Assembly: GCF_003628305.1 (NCBI RefSeq)
Contig: NZ_RBZM01000004.1
Coordinates: 186,001 to 250,000, forward strand
Reading direction: 5' to 3'
Origin: Cohnella endophytica
GTDB lineage: Bacteria > Bacillota > Bacilli > Paenibacillales > Paenibacillaceae
Length of the DNA: 64,000 bases
Shown one piece after another: positions 34,428 through 42,834 of this stretch. Every line of letters starts with the position of its first letter. Within the stretch, counting starts at the first letter, position 1. Under the pieces are notes generated by a model. It did not search any database, was not told the origin of the DNA, and worked only from the letters and a program-made list of their open reading frames with translations. A program made the position numbers and the translations under genes.

Positions 34428-35378
34428 TTATTCCGTGACGGAGTTCAAAATCGTATCGATGGAAGATAACGTCTCTTCCGACAGCTCGACTCCGGTAGCC
34501 TTGACGTTTTCTTCGACTTGCTCGGGACGGCTTGCTCCGATTAACGCGCTGGCGACGTTAGGCTGACGAAGAATCCAGGCGAGCGCCAATTGGCCCACCG
34601 TCAGGCTATGCTCTCGCGCGATGCCGGACAATTTCTTCACGGCATCGATCTTCTGCTCCGTGATGCCGTTCTTGACCCACTCCAGCTTGGCCGCGCGGCT
34701 GTCGCCGGGAATCGATGCGACTGAATCGTATTTGCCCGTAAGCAAGCCTTGAGCGAGCGGAGAGAATACGATCTGGGAGATGCCTTCCGCCTCGCCGAGC
34801 GGAATGACTTCCTTCTCGATATAGCGATTGAACATATTATAGATGGGCTGGCTTACGACGATCCGGTCCAGCAAATACTTGTCCGCCGTGCCGAGCGCGG
34901 CTTGCATCTGCGTGGCCGTCCATTCGCTGACGCCCGCGTAGAGCACCTTGCCCTGCCGAACGAAATCTTCGATCGTGCGTAGCGTCTCCTCGATCGGAGT
35001 CTCCGTATCGTAACGATGGCAGTAGAAGATATCGACGTAGTCCAGTCCAAGCCGTTTTAAGCTGGAGTTGATCTGCTCGGAGACGTGTTTGCGCGAGAGC
35101 CCGCGATCGTTCGGTCCTTCGCCCATCGGCCAGAAGGCTTTGGTCGCCAGTACGTAGCTCTCGCGCGGATATTCGCGCAGAATCGCTCCCATGACTTTCT
35201 CGGCTTCTCCGCGTTCGTAAACATTCGCGGTATCGAAAGAATTGACTCCGAGCTCGTAGGCTTTGCGAATCGCGGATGCGGCTCGCTCCTGTTCGACGTA
35301 ACCTCCGTATGTAAGCCAGCTTCCCAAACTGATTTCGCTAACTTTAAGGCCGCTACGACCTACGCGACGATATTTCAT
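34428..35378 (-). CDS. Aldo/keto reductase (Kv-beta-like group)
   Basis: 316 residues, TIM-barrel AKR. MKYRRVGRSGLKVSEISLG is the usual start. The catalytic tetrad is Asp in NSFDTANVYERG, Tyr in the same motif, Lys in VLATKAFWPMG and His in IFYCHRYD. NADPH contacts lie in the C-terminal LIGASRPEQVEEN. GAGAGGATG precedes the ATG. It should reduce aldehydes or sugars in the cytoplasm. It is transcribed alone toward a bidirectional terminator. A palindrome about 150 bp upstream may be an operator. Confidence 0.93.
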   Translation of the reverse strand: MKYRRVGRSGLKVSEISLGSWLTYGGYVEQERAASAIRKAYELGVNSFDTANVYERGEAEKVMGAILREYPRESYVLATKAFWPMGEGPNDRGLSRKHVSEQINSSLKRLGLDYVDIFYCHRYDTETPIEETLRTIEDFVRQGKVLYAGVSEWTATQMQAALGTADKYLLDRIVVSQPIYNMFNRYIEKEVIPLGEAEGISQIVFSPLAQGLLTGKYDSVASIPGDSRAAKLEWVKNGITEQKIDAVKKLSGIAREHSLTVGQLALAWILRQPNVASALIGASRPEQVEENVKATGVELSEETLSSIDTILNSVTE

Positions 35379-35528
35379 GATCGGATCATCCTCTCAGATT
35401 CAAGTTTGGACGGAAACGCGCGCACGCCAAAAAGAAGGCACGTCCGTACAAAAGCATTGTATCGTAGCATCTTCGCTTAGGGAAGAAGTGAAACGATACT
35501 CACTTAATGTATTGAACCGTACCTAATA

Positions 35529-35543
35529 TACTATTATATAGTA
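35529..35543. promoter_or_regulatory. Palindrome between the reductase and DUF4363 genes
   Basis: TACTAT-TAT-ATAGTA is a perfect 6-3-6 inverted repeat in AT-rich sequence. Repeats of this look are bound by MarR/HxlR-type redox regulators in Bacillus, which would suit a reductase gene. The link is a guess. Confidence 0.4.
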
Positions 35544-35579
35544 ACTATTTTTCGTACAAAGAAACGGACCCGTGCCGAC

Positions 35580-35996
35580 TCAAGCCCGTTTCCAACCTCC
35601 GGGAACCCGTTCATCTCGTTCGTTAAGCAAAGCGATAGACGTCATCTGATCGAACAGCATGACGCTGACGCGGGACAGTCGCCCGACTTCATGCAGGTTG
35701 CGCGACTCGACCGCGCGTTGCAGTTCGGTTAAGAACGCGTTTAAGATCGAGAAATCTACGTCCGCGCATTTGGTAGCCATAAGCGACTGGCTTTTCTTCC
35801 ACGCCTTTTTCATGTTATCGCTCATTTTTTGCGAATTGCTCCAATCGTTCTGATTGGCGTAATCGCGAATGAGGTTGAGCTTGTCGGCGTAAGCGGAAGC
35901 TCCGATGTGGAGATACGGGTGCTCGCACAAAAACACGGTTACAACTATCAATACTAGGATCGCCGCCAGAGACCAAGTAATGCGCCGTTGCGTCAC
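35580..35996 (-). CDS. DUF4363-like membrane-anchored protein
   Basis: 138 residues. One N-terminal membrane helix (WSLAAILVLIVVTVFLC) precedes an all-helical extracellular region with YADKLNLIRDYANQNDWSNS and SILNAFLTELQRAVESRNLHEVG. This matches the DUF4363 family, often found beside DUF421 proteins, though none is here. It starts with GTG at 35996; the ribosome site is weak. Function unknown. It is alone between the reductase and the L,D-transpeptidase on the same strand. Confidence 0.78.
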   Translation of the reverse strand: MTQRRITWSLAAILVLIVVTVFLCEHPYLHIGASAYADKLNLIRDYANQNDWSNSQKMSDNMKKAWKKSQSLMATKCADVDFSILNAFLTELQRAVESRNLHEVGRLSRVSVMLFDQMTSIALLNERDERVPGGWKRA

Positions 35997-36072
35997 GATG
36001 TTGTCGCCCTGCCTCTCAATTGGTTAACGATATCACCAATCTCGGCATAAAAGAGGCAGAATATACGGGGGG

Positions 36073-36411
36073 TTAAGGGCGAATGGTCACGCGGGTTCCA
36101 ATCGGCACGATAGCCGCAAGCTGCAGCACGTCTTCGTTGTACATCCGGATACAGCCGTGGCTCACTTCCCTGCCGATCGAAGCGGGATCGTCCGTTCCGT
36201 GAATACCGTAATGCGGCCTGGACAAACCCATCCAGAATACGCCGAAAGGCCCGCCGGGATTTGCTTGTTTATCGACGATCGTATACTCGCCCGCAGGCGT
36301 TTTCGTCAGCATTTTGCCGATGCCGACGGGAAACGAGCGGACGACGATATCGCCATCGAGCAAGTAGAGAGCCCGGTCCGATAGGTCGACGATAATGCGA
36401 TATTGAGGCAT
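36073..36411 (-). CDS. L,D-transpeptidase (YkuD domain)
   Basis: 112 residues, essentially a bare YkuD catalytic domain. Substrate/active-site motifs are [13 protein letters not shown] and [12 protein letters not shown], with the nucleophilic Cys in HGCIR. The ATG at 36411 lies behind AAGGAGG; a longer in-frame ORF would reach into the divergent protease gene without a better start. Such enzymes form 3-3 peptidoglycan cross-links. No signal peptide or LysM domain is present, as in several short Bacillus relatives, so the export route is unclear. Confidence 0.9.
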   Translation of the reverse strand: MPQYRIIVDLSDRALYLLDGDIVVRSFPVGIGKMLTKTPAGEYTIVDKQANPGGPFGVFWMGLSRPHYGIHGTDDPASIGREVSHGCIRMYNEDVLQLAAIVPIGTRVTIRP

Positions 36412-36520
36412 TCGTATTCCTCCTTGCGAATAGCTTATGTGGGATGAAGCCCTGCGGCATGGAACATCCGCACAGGAAAATGGTATGATCTTTCCAACTG
36501 AACGAAAAGGGAACGTGATC

Positions 36521-37801
36521 TTGACCATGCGAATGCGCAATCGAACGGGATTATGGAGCTTTGCGGCGATATTCGTGATCTACGCCGTCGTAATGGCCGT
36601 CTATGTCTGGTATACGTCGCCGAACCGGGTGCCGGCAGCTTATGAGGGAACGGCGGCGGATCCGTCTACGTTTTACTCGCCGGAACAGCTGCATAATAGC
36701 GAGACGTTAAACGCCGTAAGGAATTGGCTATTTTTCATGAGCGGACCTTGGGAATGGTTCATTTATTTCCTATTGTTGGCGGGCGGAATGGCGCGGTCAT
36801 GGAGAGAGCGGCTGGAACGCCTCGGACTGCCGCTCGTTATTCGTTTTCCTCTCTACGTGTTGTTAGTAAACGCGGCGTCTTTCCTGCTGTATTTGCCGCT
36901 GCGCATATTAGGATATAAGCTGTCGAAGGCATACGGAATCTCGACCCAACCCGCGCTCGGTTGGCTCAGGGACAAGCTGATCGCTTTCGGAATCGGCTAC
37001 GTAACGTTGCTCGCGGTATCGGCAGTGGCTTTCTGGGTCATTTCCAAGGGCGGGCGATGGTGGCTGAAGCTGTGGCTGCTGTCAATTCCGTTTACCGCGT
37101 TCATGATGTACGTGCAGCCCGTAGTCATCGACCCGCTCTACAATCACTTTACGACGTTATCGGACCCGCGCCTGGAAGAGCGCATTCTCGAATTAGCCGC
37201 CAAGGCGAACATTCCGGCGCATCGGGTATACGAGGTCGACATGTCCGAGAAAACGAACGCGATGAACGCGTACGTGAACGGCATCGGCTCTTCGCTGCGG
37301 ATCGTGCTTTGGGATACGACAATGAAACAATTGACGGAGCAGGAGATCTTGCTCGTCATGGCGCACGAGATGGGGCATTACGTTAAGCATCATCTGGAAT
37401 GGAGCGCGGTCGGCGCGGTCGGCTCTTCGCTTGTATTACTTATTATCGGGGGATGGATTTACCGGGTCGCCATACGCCGACGGGGCGAGAAATGGGGGAT
37501 CCGTTCGATGTCGGACATGGCGGCCTTGCCGCTCGCGTTGCTGATCTTGTCCGTAATTTCTTTCGCGACGTTGCCGATCTCGAACTACGTGTCCAGACAA
37601 GCGGAATCCTCGGCGGACCGCTATGCGATGGAACTGATCGGAAGCGCGGAAGGATCCGTGACGATGAATCAGAAAATGTCCGTCGCCGCGCTGTCCGACA
37701 TCGACCCGCCGCTGCTCGTCAAGTGGTTCAGGGAGGATCATCCGTCGGATATGGAGAGGATTATCGATGCGGAACGATTCGACCGCGAACGCGGTCGTTA
37801 A
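36521..37801 (+). CDS. M48 family metalloprotease (Ste24-like)
   Basis: About 426 residues. Hydrophobic segments lie near 10-30, 80-100, 115-140, 165-190 and 200-215, followed by the catalytic domain. The zinc site is [12 protein letters not shown] (HExxH) with a third ligand in [17 protein letters not shown] second pair of membrane segments lies between. This is the topology of CAAX-type Ste24 proteases. I chose the TTG at 36521, eight bases after AAAAGGGAA; the ATG at 36527 is the alternative. It probably degrades or processes membrane proteins. Its 3' end overlaps the next gene by 35 bp. Confidence 0.9.
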   Translation: MTMRMRNRTGLWSFAAIFVIYAVVMAVYVWYTSPNRVPAAYEGTAADPSTFYSPEQLHNSETLNAVRNWLFFMSGPWEWFIYFLLLAGGMARSWRERLERLGLPLVIRFPLYVLLVNAASFLLYLPLRILGYKLSKAYGISTQPALGWLRDKLIAFGIGYVTLLAVSAVAFWVISKGGRWWLKLWLLSIPFTAFMMYVQPVVIDPLYNHFTTLSDPRLEERILELAAKANIPAHRVYEVDMSEKTNAMNAYVNGIGSSLRIVLWDTTMKQLTEQEILLVMAHEMGHYVKHHLEWSAVGAVGSSLVLLIIGGWIYRVAIRRRGEKWGIRSMSDMAALPLALLILSVISFATLPISNYVSRQAESSADRYAMELIGSAEGSVTMNQKMSVAALSDIDPPLLVKWFREDHPSDMERIIDAERFDRERGR

Positions 37802-38519
37802 CTATGAAATCTATATGCTCGCGGGCTTCGCGACGGCGCCTCGTTTCATGGAGGGGCTACGCGTCGCCATGCGCGGCGGACTGGAAAGATTGGGAGGGCG
37901 GGTAACCCGCGCGGAGCTGCTGTTCCCATACGGGGATTGGAGCCGCGGGAAACTCCCGCAATTATGGGAGATTCAATCCGATATGCGGATAGGAGCCGAT
38001 GAATCCCGCGTTGCCCGTTCGATCGGGGGGATGCGCGCGGTGGAATCGATTTTGTCCCGCGATGCCGGGGATCGTCGCGGCGGCGAGAACAAAGAGGAAT
38101 CCGATATCGCGGTGCTGGTCGGACACAGCGGAGGCGGCATCGCAGCTTTGCATGCGGCACAGGTGCTGATGTCGCGCGGCGCCCGGAAAAATTGCTTGGT
38201 CGCAATGATCGGTTCTCCAAGAACTCGCATCGCGGAATGGATACGCCCGAACGTGCTGACGATCAGCGCATCGGGTAGAAAGGGTAGCGACTCAAAGAGC
38301 GGAAGGACGGGAGATCCCGTCGTTTGGTTCGGAACGCACGGATATCGGGACAGACAAGCGCCGGGAACCCGGGTAGCGGTAACGATCGTTGGCGGGCATG
38401 CGGACTATTTTCGCGAAGCGGCACCCTACGTCGATCCGAACGGAAAGTCCAACCTCGACATCACCTTGGATGCGGCGATGGCCTGGCTAACTCATTGGAA
38501 TCGAACATCATTTCGATAA
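37767..38519 (+). CDS. Alpha/beta hydrolase-like protein
   Basis: 250 residues. LVGHSGGGIAALHAAQ gives the nucleophile elbow GHSGG of the alpha/beta-hydrolase fold, and VGGHADYF near the end could supply the catalytic His. The start (YEIYMLAGFATAPRFMEGL) resembles Bacillus proteins with a lipase-like fold. It is translated from an ATG inside the M48 protease gene, so the two are coupled. The substrate is unknown. A role with the protease at the membrane is possible, but this protein has no membrane segment. Confidence 0.7.
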   Translation: MRNDSTANAVVNYEIYMLAGFATAPRFMEGLRVAMRGGLERLGGRVTRAELLFPYGDWSRGKLPQLWEIQSDMRIGADESRVARSIGGMRAVESILSRDAGDRRGGENKEESDIAVLVGHSGGGIAALHAAQVLMSRGARKNCLVAMIGSPRTRIAEWIRPNVLTISASGRKGSDSKSGRTGDPVVWFGTHGYRDRQAPGTRVAVTIVGGHADYFREAAPYVDPNGKSNLDITLDAAMAWLTHWNRTSFR

Positions 38520-38593
38520 TTTCGCTCCTGTCGGCTTTCCCTTCGTGCCTTCATAATGGAGGTTAGATTTCGAGCTGAAGGGATGGAACCGGT

Positions 38594-40903
38594 ATGAGTT
38601 GGATAGTCGAAGAAGAGGGATTCGATCCTGGCCGCGTCACTACGAACGGCAATAAATACATGCTGGGTAACGGCGCGATCGGTTATCGGGGTACGTTGGA
38701 GGAATTCGATAAAGATCAGTTGACGGCAACGACATTGGCGGGATTGTACGATAAAGTGGGCGATCAATGGCGGGAGCCGATCAATGCGCCTAACGGGTTA
38801 TCGACGCGAATCGTATGCGACGGCGAGCCGCTTAGCTTGCTTACCGCGAACGATGCGACGCATAAGCAAACCCTCAACATCCGGAATGCGACTTTCGCCC
38901 GCGAGACGGTATTCTTGACGGCTTCCGGCAATCGAATCGAGCTGAGAACGCAAAGGTTCGTTAGCATGGAACGGCTTGATCTCATCGTCATGAAGGTAGA
39001 AATCCGTTGCGCGAACAATTGCGACCTGCTCGTTCATACCGGAATCGACGGCGACGTGTGGGATATTAACGGTCCTCATCTTGAGCAATACGAGGCGGCC
39101 GAAAAAGAAGGCGTCATTGGAATTTCCGCGATTACGCATGAGCTTCGGCGTACGGTCGCGGTCGCGGAAGGAATCGTAACCGACGGAGAGTTCGAACAAG
39201 CGTGCCTTAAGGACGACAAGACGATTAAACGGGCAATCTCCATAAAATGCGCCGCGGGGGTCGCCTATGGATTCACGAAGTTCGTTTCGGTACGATTCGG
39301 CGAGGATCGGGAAAGCGTATCGGACGAGGCGTTCGCCAGCGTGCGTTCGGCCGTGTCGGTTGGATACGAGGAGCATCTGAACCGTCACGAGCGGCAGTGG
39401 GAGCGAAAATGGGAGCAGTCGGACGTGGCCATCGAAGGCGACGAGGAAGCGCAGTTCGCGCTCCGCTACAGCTTATACCAGTTGCATATTATCGCACCGA
39501 CCGCATCCGAGCGCGTGTCGATTCCGGCCCGCGGGCTGTCCGGTCAAGTGTACAAGGGGGCCGTTTTCTGGGACACGGAGATGTTTATGCTTCCGTTTTT
39601 CCTTCACAGCCAGCCCGAGGTAGCCCGGAATTTGGTCATGTATCGGGTCCATACGCTGGACGGAGCAAGGCGCAAGGCGGCGGAGTACGGCTACCGAGGC
39701 GCCTATTACGCCTGGGAAAGCCAAGATACGGGCGATGACGCCTGCACGCTGTTCAACATTACGGACGTGTTCACGAATCGGCCGATGCGGACGTATTTCC
39801 GAGACAAGCAGGTCCATATTAGCGCGGACGCCGCCTACGGCATCTGGCAGTATTACGAGTTCACGGGAGACGAGAGCGTCCTGCTCGAAGGCGGGGCCGA
39901 AGCGATTCTGGAATGCGCCCGGTTTTTCTACTCGTATTCCTACTATAAAGACGAGAAACTTCGATTTGAGATACTCGACGTAACCGGACCCGACGAGTAC
40001 CACGAGCGGGTGAACAATAACGCGTTTACGAACGCGCTTGTCGCTAAGACGATCGAGATCGCGCTGCGGACATTGGATTTATTGGAAGTTAAGCATCCGG
40101 ACGAATATCGGAAACTGATGGAGAAACTTGATTACGGCAACGATCTGGCCAACTTAATCCGGCTGTTCGACGATCTGTACGTTCCGCAACCGGAAGCCGA
40201 TTCGCTCGTCATCGAGCAGTTCGACGGATACTCGAAGCTGGAGGACGTGGATCTGGCGTCGCTTAAGACGCGCATCTTGAACAAGAACGAATATTTAGGC
40301 GGCGGCAACGGACTGGCGACATCGACGCAAATCTTGAAACAAGCGGATGTCGTACTCATGCTGCATCTTTTCAAAGGGCGTTATTCTCGCGAGGTGAAAC
40401 GGGCGAACTGGGAGTATTACGAGCCGAGAACGGAGCACGGGTCTAGCTTAAGCTCCTGCATCTACGCGTTGGTCGCCTCGGATATCGGCTATGCGGATTG
40501 GGCTTACAAGTATTTCTTGCGCACGGCGACGATCGATTTGACCGGGGATTCCAAGCAATACGTCGGTACTTTGTACATCGGAGGAACGCATCCGGCGGCG
40601 AACGGCGGAGCATGGATGGCAGCCATTCTAGGGTTTGCGGGCGTTCATTACGAGGACGGAGTCGTTAGAATCAATCCTTCGTTGCCCGAACAATGGCAAT
40701 CGATCGCTTTCCCGTTGCGGATTCGAGGTCAATCTTTTAACGTTCGCGTAACCCGGAACGAGGTGTTCATTCGCGCCGAAGCGGGCAACCGATCGGCGGT
40801 AACGTTCCTTGTCGACGGCGTACACGAACTCGCGGTCGAGCCCGGAACAAGCGAAACGCTATCGGCGAGCGGTCAAGAAAGAGGTGACGGGCTTGCTGGA
40901 TAA
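38594..40903 (+). CDS. Glycoside hydrolase family 65 disaccharide phosphorylase
   Basis: 769 residues, full length for GH65. An N-terminal beta-sandwich (YMLGNGAIGYRG) precedes an (alpha/alpha)6 barrel. The general acid Glu lies in VTGPDEYHERVNNNAFTN. The phosphate-binding region is EHGSSLSSCIYA and KYFLRTATIDL. FWDTEMFMLPFFL is also typical. These inverting enzymes split an alpha-glucobiose with phosphate to beta-glucose-1-phosphate and glucose. The motif GPDEYHE with RVNNNA is unlike classical maltose phosphorylase (GPNEYE), so kojibiose, nigerose, trehalose or another substrate is possible. The beta-phosphoglucomutase gene overlaps its end by 11 bp. Confidence 0.92.
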   Translation: MSWIVEEEGFDPGRVTTNGNKYMLGNGAIGYRGTLEEFDKDQLTATTLAGLYDKVGDQWREPINAPNGLSTRIVCDGEPLSLLTANDATHKQTLNIRNATFARETVFLTASGNRIELRTQRFVSMERLDLIVMKVEIRCANNCDLLVHTGIDGDVWDINGPHLEQYEAAEKEGVIGISAITHELRRTVAVAEGIVTDGEFEQACLKDDKTIKRAISIKCAAGVAYGFTKFVSVRFGEDRESVSDEAFASVRSAVSVGYEEHLNRHERQWERKWEQSDVAIEGDEEAQFALRYSLYQLHIIAPTASERVSIPARGLSGQVYKGAVFWDTEMFMLPFFLHSQPEVARNLVMYRVHTLDGARRKAAEYGYRGAYYAWESQDTGDDACTLFNITDVFTNRPMRTYFRDKQVHISADAAYGIWQYYEFTGDESVLLEGGAEAILECARFFYSYSYYKDEKLRFEILDVTGPDEYHERVNNNAFTNALVAKTIEIALRTLDLLEVKHPDEYRKLMEKLDYGNDLANLIRLFDDLYVPQPEADSLVIEQFDGYSKLEDVDLASLKTRILNKNEYLGGGNGLATSTQILKQADVVLMLHLFKGRYSREVKRANWEYYEPRTEHGSSLSSCIYALVASDIGYADWAYKYFLRTATIDLTGDSKQYVGTLYIGGTHPAANGGAWMAAILGFAGVHYEDGVVRINPSLPEQWQSIAFPLRIRGQSFNVRVTRNEVFIRAEAGNRSAVTFLVDGVHELAVEPGTSETLSASGQERGDGLAG

Positions 40904-41528
40904 CATCAAAGGAGCTTTGTTCGATCTCGATGGCGTGCTCGTCGACACCGCTAAGTATCATTATCTAGCTTGGAAAGAACTCGCGGATCAATGGGGCTTC
41001 GAATTTACGGAAGCCGATAACGAACGATTGAAGGGCGTAAGCCGGATGCGCTCGCTTGAAATCGTGCTCGAAGTCGGAGGAATATCTATATCCGAAGAAG
41101 AGAAGCTAGCGAAAGCCGAGCAGAAAAACGAGCGATACCTCGAATATATCCGGCGTATGGACGCTTCGGAGCTGTTACCGGGCGCCAAGGACTATTTGTA
41201 TCGATTGAAGGAAAGGGGGGTTCGCATCGCGCTCGGTTCCGCGAGCAAGAACGCGGCGTTTATTCTCGAGAAGGTCGGGATCGCCGATCTGTTCGACGCG
41301 GTCGTCGACGGCACGAAGGTGGCGAAAGCGAAGCCCGATCCGGAGGTGTTCCTGCTCGGCTGCCGGGAGCTGGGGCTTAAACCCGACGAATGCGCCGTGT
41401 TCGAAGATGCCGAAGCGGGCGTCGCCGCCGCGATCGCGGCCGGCATGTACGTCGTCGGCATCGGGAGTCCGGCTAATCTGGGCGCGGCGAACCGTGTCGT
41501 AGGCGGCTTAGACGAGCTGGCGGGTTGA
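40893..41528 (+). CDS. pgmB: Beta-phosphoglucomutase
   Basis: About 212 residues of the HAD superfamily. The nucleophile and acid/base Asp are in FDLDGVLVDTAKYH. The cap domain has RLKGVSRMRSLEIVLEVGG. Motif II is LGSASKNAA, followed by a Lys and the acidic VFEDAEAGVAAA. It converts beta-glucose-1-phosphate, the product of the overlapping GH65 gene, into glucose-6-phosphate in the cytoplasm. The TTG at 40893 follows AGAGGTGA; a GTG at 40884 is an alternative. Overlap and function together leave little doubt. Confidence 0.93.
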   Translation: MLDNIKGALFDLDGVLVDTAKYHYLAWKELADQWGFEFTEADNERLKGVSRMRSLEIVLEVGGISISEEEKLAKAEQKNERYLEYIRRMDASELLPGAKDYLYRLKERGVRIALGSASKNAAFILEKVGIADLFDAVVDGTKVAKAKPDPEVFLLGCRELGLKPDECAVFEDAEAGVAAAIAAGMYVVGIGSPANLGAANRVVGGLDELAG

Positions 41529-41545
41529 TTGATAAGGATATAGAG

Positions 41546-41575
41546 AAAGGTACTCCGGACGTCGGGGTACCTTTT
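41546..41575 (+). terminator. Terminator after pgmB
   Basis: AAAGGTAC and GTACCTTT form a stem with inner C/G pairing, followed by TGTTTC. Confidence 0.85.
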
Positions 41576-41667
41576 GTTTCGTTGGTCGAATTTCTTCGGT
41601 TGACGCTAAGCCTTGCAGGCTTATATACTCGAACAAATGAGCGAATAGCGAAGGAGCAAAGACGACG

Positions 41668-42660
41668 ATGACTGAGCATTACGCGAAGCAAGGTACATAT
41701 GAAAACGTTCCGGCGGTTTATTTGAAGCACGGACGCTATTCGGCGATCATGCTGCCGACAATTGGAGGCAACCTGATTTCTTTCCGGGACGACGAGAGCG
41801 GGTACCGGTTTATCCGCGAACCGGAAGGAGCGGATTGGGAAGCATTCATGAAGAAACCGATGCTGCACGGGATTCCGGTGCTTTTCCCTCCGAACAGATA
41901 CGATGGAGGCGCCTTCGAATTCGCCGGCCGCTCGTATCGCTTGCCGATTAACGAGCCGCAAACCGGCAATCATATTCACGGCTTCGTCTATCAATCGGAA
42001 TGGGAAGTCGCCGAGATTGCCAGCACGGAAACGGAAAGCCGCGTAATGGTCAAGCTGGTTTTCGACGAGAGCCATCCGGGATTCGCTTTTTTCCCGCATC
42101 GCGTCGTGTTCCATCATACTTTCGCCGTATCTGCCGACGGTTTGCGCCAGACTTTCGAGGCCGTGAACGAGAGCGAAGAGACGATTCCGTTCATGCTTGG
42201 TTTCCATACGACTTTGAACGCGCCGTTCGCTCCGGGAAGCGAGCTTGCCGACATTCAAGTCGGATTGGCGATCGGGGAACGCTGGGATCTGAATGCCCGG
42301 CAGTTAACGACTGGACAGAAGTTTTCGTTAAACGAGGGAGAAAGCTTGCTTCGTCAAGGAACCGGAAATCCTTACTTCGAAGCTTTGGACAACCATTACA
42401 CATCCTCGCCGGTTAACGGTAAGAACGCCGTGAGCATTTACGACGACAAAGCCGGAACGCGCTTCGTGTACGATGCGGGCGATGCTTACAAGCATTGGAT
42501 GGTGTACAATGCGGTAGCGAACGGCAAGTTTTTCTGTCCGGAACCGCAGACCGGCATGGTCAACGCCCCGAACATCGATCTGCCTGCAGAGCAAACCGGG
42601 TTAATCGGGCTCAAGCCGGGAGAACGGTGGACAGGCGTTAGCCGAATGTACGCGGAGTAA
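41668..42660 (+). CDS. Aldose 1-epimerase family protein
   Basis: 330 residues of the galactose-mutarotase beta-sandwich fold. The N-terminal half has IMLPTIGGNLISFRD, HGIPVLFPPNRYDGG and TGNHIHGFVYQSEW (a likely catalytic His). The second half has FMLGFHTTLNAPF and YDAGDAYKHWMVYNA. Such enzymes interconvert alpha and beta anomers of sugars or sugar phosphates. AAGGAG lies upstream of the ATG. It follows the phosphorylase/mutase pair but after a terminator, so it is a separate unit of related function. The exact substrate is not shown. Confidence 0.9.
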   Translation: MTEHYAKQGTYENVPAVYLKHGRYSAIMLPTIGGNLISFRDDESGYRFIREPEGADWEAFMKKPMLHGIPVLFPPNRYDGGAFEFAGRSYRLPINEPQTGNHIHGFVYQSEWEVAEIASTETESRVMVKLVFDESHPGFAFFPHRVVFHHTFAVSADGLRQTFEAVNESEETIPFMLGFHTTLNAPFAPGSELADIQVGLAIGERWDLNARQLTTGQKFSLNEGESLLRQGTGNPYFEALDNHYTSSPVNGKNAVSIYDDKAGTRFVYDAGDAYKHWMVYNAVANGKFFCPEPQTGMVNAPNIDLPAEQTGLIGLKPGERWTGVSRMYAE

Positions 42661-42786
42661 ACGAATGCTACGAAAACTGGCTGTGAAGTGCAAGTAAAGG
42701 ATTCCTTCGTCGCGTCGTAGTTTGAGTTAGTCCAACTAAATGTCTGCTCGGAGCGAGACTTGTGCATCTTATTCGAGCAATAACAG

Positions 42787-42828
42787 AGAGAGAGCAATCG
42801 ATAATCGATTGCTCTCTCTTCGGCGTTT
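42787..42828. terminator. Bidirectional terminator between epimerase and chemoreceptor genes
   Basis: Positions 42787-42819 form a perfect palindrome with two 16-bp arms around one base (arm AGAGAGAGCAATCGAT). TTCGGCGTTTTT follows. Confidence 0.85.
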
Positions 42829-42834
42829 TTCCGC

